Shown here: positions 1-6,256 of the stretch, piece by piece
Position numbering within the stretch: the first letter of the stretch is position 1
Layout: the number at the start of each line of letters is the position of its first letter
Assembly (NCBI GenBank): GCA_013297575.1
Contig: JAAFHO010000333.1
Location: 1 to 6,583 of the forward strand
Direction of reading: 5' to 3'
DNA: 6,583 nucleotides
Origin: Chitinophagales bacterium
Lineage (GTDB): Bacteria > Bacteroidota > Bacteroidia > Chitinophagales > Saprospiraceae
Made by a program: the position numbers and the translations under genes
The notes under the pieces: model-generated
The model's database searches: none
What the model was told of the DNA's origin: nothing
What the model saw: the letters and a program-made list of their open reading frames with translations, nothing else

Positions 1-1
1 A

Positions 2-169
2 CCTACGACACCAAAGGATACTGCTAACATAAAACCATCGAAAGAAACCCCTACTCCAACGCCCGCTCCAACAGATTCGGGAAACTTGAAATGGTGGTTA
101 GGTGGCGCTGCTGCTGCTGCTGCTGCTGCTGGATATTATTGGAGCAAAAATAAAGGAAATACTAAATAA
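2..169 (+). CDS. C-terminal end of a Pro/Thr-rich protein with a poly-alanine hydrophobic tail (partial)
   Basis: This is the 3' end of a gene that begins before the window. The frame starting at base 2 is open to a TAA at 167-169 and gives 55 residues. The first half is a low-complexity Pro/Thr/Lys stretch (KETPTPTPAPTD), as in a flexible linker. It is followed by WWLGG, eight alanines, GYYW and a short basic tail (SKNKGNTK). The tail could be a C-terminal membrane helix, with aromatic residues at both borders and lysines on the cytoplasmic side, which would anchor an otherwise extracytoplasmic protein. The helix is short (about 17 residues), so an Ala/Gly-rich non-membrane helix is also possible. 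No catalytic domain is visible, so the function is unknown. That it is coding rests on the open frame, the linker-like composition and the in-frame repeat. Confidence 0.7.
   Translation, partial: PTTPKDTANIKPSKETPTPTPAPTDSGNLKWWLGGAAAAAAAAGYYWSKNKGNTK
107..130 (+). repeat. (GCT)8 trinucleotide microsatellite inside the coding region
   Basis: Eight perfect tandem GCT units, in frame, code for eight alanines in the hydrophobic tail of the first gene. Alanine codons are usually mixed, so the use of a single codon eight times suggests slippage expansion. Gain or loss of a unit would lengthen or shorten the helix without a frameshift. Confidence 0.9.
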
Positions 170-240
170 GTGTCGAATTGGATGAGCATAATTAAGTATC
201 GGCGTGGTTTCGGTCTAATGTCGTCTGCTTGCAATAAACC

Positions 241-255
241 AACCACGTAGTGGTT
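241..255. repeat. Small perfect hairpin AACCAC-GTA-GTGGTT
   Basis: A 6-bp perfect stem with a 3-base loop, the first of three hairpins inside the 201-390 inverted-repeat element. It has no T-run after it, so it does not look like a terminator for the upstream gene. Confidence 0.6.
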
Positions 256-267
256 AAACTTGAATAG

Positions 268-286
268 CCCTGAATGAAATTCGGGG
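268..286 (+). repeat. REP-like hairpin CCCTGAAT-GAA-ATTCGGGG
   Basis: An 8-bp stem with a GAA loop. One pair is T-G on the plus strand and becomes C-A on the minus strand, so the stem is better as plus-strand RNA. From memory, G/C-tipped hairpins of this sort (CCC..GAAT..ATTC..GGG) resemble dispersed REP-type repeats of Bacteroidota and some other phyla. The family assignment is an inference. Confidence 0.5.
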
Positions 287-292
287 GATTAA

Positions 293-334
293 GGGGGCGT
301 CAACGTATTGTGAGCGTTTCATTACGTTCACCCC
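293..334. repeat. Imperfect hairpin GGGG..AACGTA / TACGTT..CCCC
   Basis: AACGTA at 302-307 pairs with TACGTT at 323-328. The outer GGGG (293-296) pairs with CCCC (331-334), with a small internal loop between the two stems. The apical part also holds GTGAGCG/CGTTCAC with one mismatch, an alternative fold. It is the third inner hairpin of the 201-390 element. Confidence 0.45.
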
Positions 335-512
335 TTTCAGGCAGGGTCGGGATTTGCTTAATCTGACGACATTAGACAGAAAAAGTCGCCCCGACAATAT
401 TTTGTAATTGCTCACTTGGATTGACTGCTCGGCTTCTTTTATGTGACAAGGCAACCATATTGTTCTTGATAGCCTCATTAATAGAGTTATTACCATCTAT
501 TTATTATTCATT

Positions 513-1031
513 ATGCGCTTATTGTTATTTTTTCTCATAAGTTGTTGCTTGTTTAGTTGTAAAAAAGACGACGGGTTTGAGAAATACGTTGACCTTGTTT
601 ACCGCGAGACCTTTGAAATACCTGCCGGAGTGGGTATTTATGATGTGCCTCATTTATTTATCAATGACGTGCCTTCTAAATATTTGGATATTTTGAATGC
701 AGGAAATATCAAACCCGAAGAAATCCAAAAGATACTGACGGTTGAAAGTACAATTAAAGGTATTTTTGGTGATGAGGATTTGGATGTGATTGATCGTATC
801 TCTTTACGGGTCATTCAAGGCTCCAATTCCAGCGATTTTATTGAAATTGCCTATCGCGATCCCGTACCCAATAACCCCGGAAGCGGAATGGGGCTTATTC
901 CATCCTTGTCCGATTCTAAAGATTTTATCAGTCAGGAAACCATTAATTTTGAAATTGTCATTTGGCTTCGCGCAAATACCACTCAAACGATTCCGCTTCA
1001 ATTGGACTTGAAAATGAGGGCAGGGTATTAA
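513..1031 (+). CDS. Predicted lipoprotein of unknown function, probably surface-exposed
   Basis: A 172-residue protein. Residues 1-15 form a short signal peptide with one Arg and a Leu/Phe-rich core, ending in a lipobox LFS-C with the lipidated Cys at position 16. Two further cysteines (11 and 12) lie inside the signal peptide. The mature protein begins CKKDD. A Lys followed by acidic residues just after the Cys is the kind of signal that sends Bacteroidota lipoproteins to the outer face of the outer membrane, so surface exposure is likely but inferred. The remainder has alternating hydrophobic stretches such as NFEIVIWLRA and IPLQLDLKM, typical of a beta-sandwich. I recognise no named domain. 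It stands alone between the repeat element and fadH. No Shine-Dalgarno is present; AT-rich TATTTAT lies 8 nt before the ATG. This ATG directly starts the signal peptide, which supports the choice. Confidence 0.85.
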   Translation: MRLLLFFLISCCLFSCKKDDGFEKYVDLVYRETFEIPAGVGIYDVPHLFINDVPSKYLDILNAGNIKPEEIQKILTVESTIKGIFGDEDLDVIDRISLRVIQGSNSSDFIEIAYRDPVPNNPGSGMGLIPSLSDSKDFISQETINFEIVIWLRANTTQTIPLQLDLKMRAGY

Positions 1032-1087
1032 GGAACGGTGTTGGAATTAATTGCGCTATTCAAGCACGCACAATCTGAAAAAGGTTT

Positions 1088-1095
1088 TACATTTG
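1088..1095 (+). promoter_or_regulatory. Candidate Bacteroidota -7 promoter element for fadH (TACATTTG)
   Basis: This is a perfect match to TAnnTTTG, 52 bases before the fadH ATG. Transcription would start near 1102 and give a leader of about 45 nt. I see no clear -33 TTG at the usual spacing. The element overlaps the left edge of the dyad at 1094-1122. Confidence 0.55.
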
Positions 1096-1122
1096 CCTTT
1101 CTATGTTTCCCATAGAAAGGCA
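1094..1122 (+). terminator. Perfect 12-bp hairpin: lipoprotein-gene terminator or fadH operator
   Basis: TGCCTTTCTATG (1094-1105) and its exact reverse complement CATAGAAAGGCA (1111-1122) flank a TTTCC loop, and TTTTC follows. Sitting 62 nt after the lipoprotein stop, it may be an intrinsic terminator, although the stem has only 5 G/C pairs and the T-run is short. It also covers the end of the candidate fadH -7 box and the predicted start point near 1102, where a repressor operator would lie. The two roles are not exclusive. Confidence 0.5.
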
Positions 1123-1147
1123 TTTTCATTAAATATTTACGTTTTCA

Positions 1148-3154
1148 ATGTACGAACATCTCTTTTCCCCGCTCGATCTCGGTTTTACTACCATCAAAAA
1201 CAGGATGTTGATGGGTTCCATGCACACTGGGTTAGAAGAAGAAAAAGGTGGTCTCCATCGGTTAGCAGCCTATTTCGCTGAGCGCGCAAAAGGTGGTGTT
1301 GGGCTAATGGTCACTGGTGGTGTCGCTCCCAACCGACAAGGGTGGCTCATGCCTTTTAGTGCTAAAATGACCTCTTCCTCGGAAGCCCGCAGACACCAAC
1401 TAGTCACCAACGCCGTACATGAACACGATAGCAAAATATGTATGCAAATCTTGCATGCAGGCCGTTATGCAGCGCACCCATTTTTGGTAGCACCAAGTGC
1501 TATTCAAGCACCTATTTCTCCGTTTAAACCATGGAAAATGTCGGGGCGATTGATCCGTGCTACCATCAGCGATTTTGCGGCTTGTGCCGCGTACGCACGC
1601 GAGGCTGGTTACGATGGCATTGAAATTATGGGTAGCGAAGGATACTTAATCAATCAATTTGTGGCACCTCGAACCAACCACCGTACCGACGAATGGGGAG
1701 GAGATTTGGCAGGCCGGCTCCGCTTTCCTACCGAGATTATGAAAGCGGTACGCGCAAAGGTTGGGCACGATTTTATCGTTATTTTTCGCGTTTCTATGCT
1801 TGATTTGGTTGAAAATGGCAGTACTTGGGAAGAAGTAGTTACTTTGGCGAAAGCCATAGAGGCCGCTGGCGCTACGATGATTAATACAGGTATTGGTTGG
1901 CATGAAGCGCGGGTACCTACCATTGCAACGCTTGTCCCACGAGGTGCCTATACATGGGTAACGCAACGCCTCATGGGTGAGGTGAATATTCCACTCATTA
2001 CCAGTAATCGGATCAATACACCCGAAAAAGCAGAAGAAATTATCGCTTCTGGCATGGCCAATATGGTAAGTATGGCGCGGCCTTTCCTCGCCGATCCCTA
2101 TTTTCCTGAAAAGGCGCGTACAGGCAAAAGCCATTTAATCAACACTTGCATTGGTTGTAATCAGGCTTGTTTGGACCACGTTTTTGCACGAAAAGAACCT
2201 TCTTGTTTGGTCAACCCCCGTGCCTGCCGCGAAACAATATTGCCTTTGGCCGAAAAAAGTACTGCCGCTCATAAGAAAATAGCGGTAGTAGGGGCAGGGC
2301 CAGCAGGATTATCTGCTGCAACCGAGTTGGCTGCTCGGGGCCATGAAGTCTACTTGTATGATTCTGCTGCTGAAATTGGTGGACAATTCAATATTGCCAA
2401 ACGCATTCCAGGTAAGGAAGAATTTTACGAAACACTCCGCTATTACAAGAACCTCATTACAGAAACTGGCGTACATCTCCACCTCAATACAAGGGTAAGC
2501 GCACAGGATCTTATCGGCGCACAGTTCAAAGAAGTCATTTTAGCAACAGGCGTAGTGCCGCGCAATTTGACGGTGGAAGGCATCGATCATCCTAAAGTAG
2601 TTTCATATATTGATGCTATTTTGGGGCATAAACCCATCGGTAAAAAAGTAGCGATTATTGGTGCCGGCGGCATTGGTTTTGATACCGCAATTAAACTGAC
2701 TGCTCCTGAAGCTCATACCGAAGTAGCAGCATACCTCTCCGAATGGGGCGTGGATATTAACTACCAAAACAGGGGAGGGTTAATGAAACCCGTACACGAA
2801 AACACACCGCGCCAAGTTTGGATTTTGCAACGAACTAAAGGAAAAATGGGTAATAAACTGGGCAAAACCACTGGATGGGCACACCGAATCGCACTAAAAA
2901 GCCGCGGTGTAAAAATGCTCGACGATGTTGCTTATCATAAAATAGATGATAGTGGCTTGCATGTTACGATTCATGGCGAGCCGCAAATACTGGATGTAGA
3001 TCAGGTGGTGATTTGTGCGGGTCAAGAGCCGTTGCGCGAGTTATTAGAGCCCTTGCTAGCGGCAGGTATTTCGGTACAAATGATTGGAGGCGCAAAAGAA
3101 GCAGGTGAATTGGATGCCAAAAGAGCCATTGAGGAAGGGATTCTTGTGCAATAA
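1148..3154 (+). CDS. fadH: 2,4-dienoyl-CoA reductase (NADPH), FadH
   Basis: A 668-residue cytoplasmic flavo-iron-sulfur enzyme that reduces 2,4-dienoyl-CoA with NADPH, needed to degrade unsaturated fatty acids with double bonds at even positions. Residues 1-330 are an FMN-binding old-yellow-enzyme TIM barrel, with Tyr166 (MGSEGYLIN) and His252 (GIGWHEAR) at the catalytic positions of E. coli FadH. Cys334, Cys337, Cys341 and Cys353 (CIGCNQAC then SCLVNPR) bind the 4Fe-4S cluster. The C-terminal half has a GAGPAG FAD motif at 382-387 and a GAGGIG nucleotide motif at 505-510. Length (E. coli 672) and long stretches such as EIGGQFNIAK and IPGKEEFYETLRYY match E. coli FadH as I remember it, so this is FadH rather than a generic OYE paralogue. 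The ATG aligns with the E. coli N-terminus. No other beta-oxidation gene is nearby. The downstream transporter gene is convergent, with stops 5 bp apart. Confidence 0.95.
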   Translation: MYEHLFSPLDLGFTTIKNRMLMGSMHTGLEEEKGGLHRLAAYFAERAKGGVGLMVTGGVAPNRQGWLMPFSAKMTSSSEARRHQLVTNAVHEHDSKICMQILHAGRYAAHPFLVAPSAIQAPISPFKPWKMSGRLIRATISDFAACAAYAREAGYDGIEIMGSEGYLINQFVAPRTNHRTDEWGGDLAGRLRFPTEIMKAVRAKVGHDFIVIFRVSMLDLVENGSTWEEVVTLAKAIEAAGATMINTGIGWHEARVPTIATLVPRGAYTWVTQRLMGEVNIPLITSNRINTPEKAEEIIASGMANMVSMARPFLADPYFPEKARTGKSHLINTCIGCNQACLDHVFARKEPSCLVNPRACRETILPLAEKSTAAHKKIAVVGAGPAGLSAATELAARGHEVYLYDSAAEIGGQFNIAKRIPGKEEFYETLRYYKNLITETGVHLHLNTRVSAQDLIGAQFKEVILATGVVPRNLTVEGIDHPKVVSYIDAILGHKPIGKKVAIIGAGGIGFDTAIKLTAPEAHTEVAAYLSEWGVDINYQNRGGLMKPVHENTPRQVWILQRTKGKMGNKLGKTTGWAHRIALKSRGVKMLDDVAYHKIDDSGLHVTIHGEPQILDVDQVVICAGQEPLRELLEPLLAAGISVQMIGGAKEAGELDAKRAIEEGILVQ

Positions 3155-3163
3155 ATTGCTCAA
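3144..3163. terminator. Dyad across the two convergent stop codons (weak candidate)
   Basis: GCAA-TAAA-TTGC is flanked by TTG and CAA with one T/T mismatch on each side. It is a symmetrical dyad that contains the fadH TAA and reaches the transporter stop. It has few G/C pairs and no T-run, so its strength as a bidirectional terminator is doubtful. It is the only hairpin I see between the two genes. Confidence 0.2.
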
Positions 3164-4383
3164 TCCTCCTCTAAAAAATCCAAATCTTGGTCAAAAGTCT
3201 CTTTCATGCCATATAATGCCAAAAAAGCGACACCTAAGCATGCGCTACCCACAATCCATGAAGCGGTAATTACGCTACCGGTCACTGCGGTACTTTTGAG
3301 GTATTTAAAGGATTCATTAATAGGGACTTGCATACCCCGAGCAAAATTGGGCACTGTAGTCGCCACCGTTGCGCGTAAGTTGGTACCAAATTGCTCCGCA
3401 CCAATTGTGACAAAAATAACCCAAAAACCAACAGAAATACCAAGAAAAAAATGGGTAAGGTACATTTGCCAAGGCTCAGAAAAAGGCAACGACAAATACG
3501 CGGATATAGCCACCACATCCAATGCCAAGAATAAAGCCATTACTTTTACCCTACTCCTTAAGTATTGACTCAAAAGCCCTGAAATAATATCGCCCACAAT
3601 TAGGCCACAATAACCTGCCGCGATCGCATTGCCCGCTAGGATACCGTTTAAACCTTTTGCTTTGCCAAATTCGGGTGCAAAAAACATCAGAACACCTACT
3701 ACAAACCACGTAGAAGTGCCAATAAAAATACAACGAATAAAGCGGATAAAGCGATCTTTATTCGTAAACAACGCGACAAAACTACCTCTTGACAAGCCTT
3801 TATTGGCGTGCATTTGTTTAAAAATACCCGATTCGGCCACACTTATCCTTAACAATAGCAGTACAATGCCTAATCCGCCACCGATAAAATAGCAAATATT
3901 CCAAGGGAAACATTTGTCGATCACCCAAGCCAAAATAGCACCTGAAAGCCCAATTGCGGCGACTAATGTAGTGCCTAAACCCCGTTTGTCCTTCGGTAAT
4001 ACCTCCGCAACCAACGTAATACCCGCCCCCAATTCACCTGCCAAACCAATGCCCGCAATAAACCGATACAAGGCATAATCGGCATAACCCGTCACAAAAC
4101 CATTGAGAATATTAGCCACAGAATACAGCGCAATAGAAAAATAAAGCACAGAAACACGTCCTTTTTTATCGCCTAAAACGCCCCACAGAATACCGCCTAC
4201 CAGCATACCAAACATCTGCCAGTTTTGGATGGACAGCCCCAAATCAAATGCCTGATCGGTAGTATAGCCTAGCGATAAAAGACTCTTTTGGCGCACAAAA
4301 CCAAAGAGCAACAGGTCATAAATATCCACAAAATAACCCAGGGCCGCAACAATGACGGCCGTATTTAAAATTTTAGTCTGCAT
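3160..4383 (-). CDS. MFS transporter, metabolite:H+ symporter type
   Basis: A 407-residue inner-membrane protein with about 12 hydrophobic segments, the usual size for the major facilitator superfamily. The first helix has FVDIYDLLLF, with two Asp residues (20 and 23) as in proton-coupled metabolite symporters. MFS motif A lies in the loop between helices 2 and 3 (GVLGDKKGR, residues 68-76). RFIAGIGLAGELGAG (107-121) matches the helix 4 signature of the sugar/metabolite porters. AEQFGTNLRAT in the second half corresponds to the E-x-F-x-T-x-x-R motif of the same group. The motif A copy in the second half (SQYLRSRVK) is degenerate. The substrate cannot be read from sequence; an organic acid or sugar is a guess. 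The ATG immediately precedes the first helix. There is no Shine-Dalgarno. It diverges from the thioredoxin-like gene and converges on fadH; a functional link to fadH is unproven. Confidence 0.9.
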   Translation of the reverse strand: MQTKILNTAVIVAALGYFVDIYDLLLFGFVRQKSLLSLGYTTDQAFDLGLSIQNWQMFGMLVGGILWGVLGDKKGRVSVLYFSIALYSVANILNGFVTGYADYALYRFIAGIGLAGELGAGITLVAEVLPKDKRGLGTTLVAAIGLSGAILAWVIDKCFPWNICYFIGGGLGIVLLLLRISVAESGIFKQMHANKGLSRGSFVALFTNKDRFIRFIRCIFIGTSTWFVVGVLMFFAPEFGKAKGLNGILAGNAIAAGYCGLIVGDIISGLLSQYLRSRVKVMALFLALDVVAISAYLSLPFSEPWQMYLTHFFLGISVGFWVIFVTIGAEQFGTNLRATVATTVPNFARGMQVPINESFKYLKSTAVTGSVITASWIVGSACLGVAFLALYGMKETFDQDLDFLEED

Positions 4384-4401
4384 GATTTTATTATTTCAGG
4401 G

Positions 4402-4423
4402 CGTAAATATGCGTGTAAATACG
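4402..4423 (-). promoter_or_regulatory. Tandem GTAAATA repeats upstream of the transporter gene
   Basis: GTAAATA occurs at 4403-4409 and 4415-4421, 12 bp apart, and reads TATTTAC toward the transporter gene. They could be weak -7 elements, since no perfect TAnnTTTG is present in the 157-bp divergent region, or half-sites for a regulator. The 9-mer ATATTTACG formed by the proximal copy also occurs just before fadH (1133-1141). Confidence 0.25.
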
Positions 4424-4476
4424 ATTAAATTAAGCTAAGCCGTTAAACTTCTTTTAAAATCATGCTTTTATGAACC

Positions 4477-4504
4477 TTTGCTTTGCTAAAAATAGTTTAA
4501 TTTG
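4477..4504 (+). promoter_or_regulatory. Candidate promoter of the thioredoxin-like gene
   Basis: TTTG at 4477-4480, a 16-nt spacer and TTAATTTG at 4497-4504 match the Bacteroidota -33/-7 pattern (TAnnTTTG) with one mismatch in the -7 box. Transcription would start near 4511, which rules out the upstream in-frame TTG and favours the ATG at 4541 over the one at 4514. Confidence 0.45.
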
Positions 4505-4540
4505 CACTGTTTAATGAATACCAAACGAGTACACCTTATT

Positions 4541-5383
4541 ATGCGTAATCTATTTTTATTGACTTCGGTCTTTTCTTTGTTCGTTACGATGGCTGTTGCT
4601 CAGTCTTCTAAAGTACGTGGTGGCGCACAGCCTGCTGCATCGTCTGCTATTGCCCCTGTCCGTCCTGCTACTACGCCACGGTCGAACAATACCCCCACAA
4701 TTTCCAAACGTTCAAATACGAGTAGCGCGGAAGTAAAAAAATCGGAAGATAACATTGCCGCCAAAAGCCGCGGCTCAGAAACTGCACCATCCCCAACCTT
4801 ACCACGGCCAACGGCCAAAACCAAAACACCCACCATCCCTGCATCCACCACCACCGGTTCTAGGTCTGGCCAGCAAGCCGCTGTTAAAGCAGCACCGCTA
4901 AAACCAGCCACTATACCACAAATGACCATCAAATGGATGACGATAGAGGAAGCCTTAGAAAAATCCAAAACAGAAAAACGCAAAATATTTATTGACGTTT
5001 ATACGGATTGGTGTGGCTGGTGTAAACACATGGATTCTACGACATTCAAAGATCAAGCCGTGGTGGCTTATATCAACGAAAAATACTATTCGGTTAAATT
5101 AAACGCCGAACAAACTTCCGATATCACGTACAAAGGCACTACGTATAAATTTGTAAAACAAAATGGCGGTCGCGGTTACCATGAATTGGCCGCGCTTTGG
5201 CTCAATAATCGCTTGAGTTATCCAACTAGCGTGGTGCTCAACGAAGATCAAGACCTGATACAACCTATTCCAGGTTTTCAAGATACAAAGAAAATGGATG
5301 CTATTTTGCACTATTTTGGTACAGATAGCCACAGGAAAACGCCTTGGGAGAAATACGAAAAAACGTATGCAAGAGAAAAATAG
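4541..5383 (+). CDS. Exported thioredoxin-like protein with a long low-complexity linker
   Basis: A 280-residue protein in three parts. Residues 1-20 are a signal peptide (MRNLFLLTSVF core, AVA cleavage site before Gln21). Residues 21-127 are rich in Ala, Ser, Thr, Pro, Lys and Arg with no hydrophobic core, and are probably disordered. Residues 130-280 form a thioredoxin-like domain with IFIDVYTDWCGWCK (CxxC Cys158 and Cys161), the following MDSTTF helix and a YPTS loop with the expected cis-proline at 228, as in the Thioredoxin_7/DUF255-like group. It probably acts in the periplasm on protein disulfides; the partner is unknown. An in-frame ATG at 4514 would add nine residues (MNTKRVHLI), but it lies almost on the predicted transcription start, so I chose 4541. 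The gene is monocistronic, divergent from the transporter gene and convergent with the SDR gene. Confidence 0.85.
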   Translation: MRNLFLLTSVFSLFVTMAVAQSSKVRGGAQPAASSAIAPVRPATTPRSNNTPTISKRSNTSSAEVKKSEDNIAAKSRGSETAPSPTLPRPTAKTKTPTIPASTTTGSRSGQQAAVKAAPLKPATIPQMTIKWMTIEEALEKSKTEKRKIFIDVYTDWCGWCKHMDSTTFKDQAVVAYINEKYYSVKLNAEQTSDITYKGTTYKFVKQNGGRGYHELAALWLNNRLSYPTSVVLNEDQDLIQPIPGFQDTKKMDAILHYFGTDSHRKTPWEKYEKTYAREK

Positions 5384-5417
5384 AAACAAATAAGCAACCT
5401 ATTCCCTATTTTCTCTT
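5371..5417. terminator. Possible bidirectional terminator between convergent genes
   Basis: AAGAGAAAAATAG (5371-5383, ending with the stop codon of the thioredoxin-like gene) pairs with CTATTTTCTCTT (5406-5417) with one bulged A and a 22-nt loop. The arms are A-rich and T-rich, as at the base of an intrinsic terminator, but the stem is G/C-poor, so this is tentative. Confidence 0.3.
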
Positions 5418-5436
5418 GTATTAGCCTTTATTGTAA

Positions 5437-6222
5437 CTATAAACTCCGTGTCCGCCCACCATCAACGGGCAAATTTACACCATTGATATAACCAGCAGCG
5501 GGGCTTGCTAAAAAGGCTACCGCCGCTGCTACTTCACTCGGATCAGCAAAACGCCGGAGTGGAACATGTGCTTTAAATTGTTGCACAATCGTTTCAGGAT
5601 CAATATTTTGCGCAGCAGAACGCTTGCCAATGATTTCGTCCAATCGTCCAGTACTGGTATAACCGGGTAGTACATTATTAACGGTAATGCCAAATTGTCC
5701 CACTTCATTGGCCCATGTTTTTGACCACCCTGCCACTGCCCAGCGGGTCGTGTTGGAAACACCGAGGTTGTCCAATGGTTCCTTTACAGAAGTGCTTATT
5801 ATATTTACAATACGTCCATAAGCAGCGGTTTTCATGCCACTTAGCACTGTTTGTGCGAGTAATTGATTGCAAATCAGGTGGTTATAATATGCCTCCAAAA
5901 GTGCAACGGGTGTTGCTTCGGTGAGCGGGCCACCCGGCGGGCCACCGGTATTATTAATAAGGATATGAATGGTTTGTTCAGCGACTAGTGCCTGTACTTT
6001 TTGCAACAAATCATCGCGTTGCGCATAATCCGCCACAATGTACTTGTGTTGTTGCCCCAGACTGGTGTCTAATTCCGACAAGGCTGCTTTTAGCGTCGAT
6101 TCGGTACGGGAAAGGAGGGTCACATTGGCACCCAATAGTGCAAGTTCGATGGCTGTAGCCTTGCCGATACCCGCGCTTGCGCCGCCGACGAGCGCATTTT
6201 TATGTTGAAGAGAAAGGAGCAT
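5437..6222 (-). CDS. Short-chain dehydrogenase/reductase with atypical active site (BKR-like)
   Basis: A 261-residue protein, the usual length for classical SDRs. The Rossmann fold starts with GGASAGIG (13-20) in place of TGxxxGIG. LINNTGGPPGGP (88-99) takes the place of the NNAG motif. Ser143 (IISTS) sits at the catalytic serine position. The YxxxK motif is missing: aligned with YSASKAAL the protein reads SNTTRWAV, so Tyr becomes Ser156 and Lys becomes Arg160. The C-terminus (NNVLPGYTSTGR, VPLRRFADPSEVA, NGVNLPVDGG) is typical FabG-like. This pattern fits the 'BKR-like SDR-like' subgroup, which is described as lacking a perfect NAD motif and catalytic tetrad. It is therefore called a reductase by fold only; the reaction and substrate are unknown. 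The ATG precedes the first beta strand directly. It diverges from purA with overlapping promoter elements. Confidence 0.9.
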   Translation of the reverse strand: MLLSLQHKNALVGGASAGIGKATAIELALLGANVTLLSRTESTLKAALSELDTSLGQQHKYIVADYAQRDDLLQKVQALVAEQTIHILINNTGGPPGGPLTEATPVALLEAYYNHLICNQLLAQTVLSGMKTAAYGRIVNIISTSVKEPLDNLGVSNTTRWAVAGWSKTWANEVGQFGITVNNVLPGYTSTGRLDEIIGKRSAAQNIDPETIVQQFKAHVPLRRFADPSEVAAAVAFLASPAAGYINGVNLPVDGGRTRSL

Positions 6223-6256
6223 AAATGATGTAAATAGTAGTAGTTATTGGCTATTT

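Larger units (their letters stand above)
201..390. repeat. Inverted-repeat element with three inner hairpins (MITE/REP-like or structured RNA)
   Basis: This fills most of the gene-free stretch 170-512. The arm at 213-225 (GTCTAATGTCGTC) is matched exactly in reverse complement by 365-377. Allowing one mismatch and small gaps, the arms extend outward to GGCG at 201-204 and CGCC at 387-390, about 25 bases each. Between the arms lie three smaller hairpins (241-255, 268-286 and 293-334). The layout fits a small non-autonomous mobile or REP-type intergenic repeat, or a multibranched structured RNA. Read as plus-strand RNA, G-U pairs are allowed at 271/283 and 205/385, which slightly favours plus-strand RNA. 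I found no convincing target-site duplication. I see nothing clear in 170-200, and only AT-rich leader sequence in 391-512. Confidence 0.6.

Noticed and set aside
186..409. TAATT at 189-193 and 405-409 as a target-site duplication of the repeat element
   Set aside because: Five AT-rich bases that do not abut the inverted-repeat ends are expected by chance.
254..496. Minus-strand open frame of 80 codons in the first intergenic stretch
   Set aside because: It runs through the inverted-repeat element and its hairpins, has no family-like composition and no promoter, so it looks like a chance frame in repeat DNA.
1051..1281. 76-codon plus-strand frame overlapping the fadH start
   Set aside because: It spans the dyad and promoter and overlaps fadH out of frame, with no family features.
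1646..2134. 162-codon minus-strand frame opposite fadH
   Set aside because: It is fully antisense to a strongly conserved region of fadH and its translation has no recognisable domain.
4502..4540. Upstream starts (TTG at 4502, ATG at 4514) for the thioredoxin-like protein
   Set aside because: The TTG lies inside the candidate -7 box and the ATG only a few bases after the predicted transcription start. The ATG at 4541 gives a cleaner signal peptide. The ATG at 4514 is not fully excluded.
4600..4983. 127-codon minus-strand frame opposite the low-complexity linker
   Set aside because: It is a by-product of the biased codon content of the linker on the other strand; there is no start signal.
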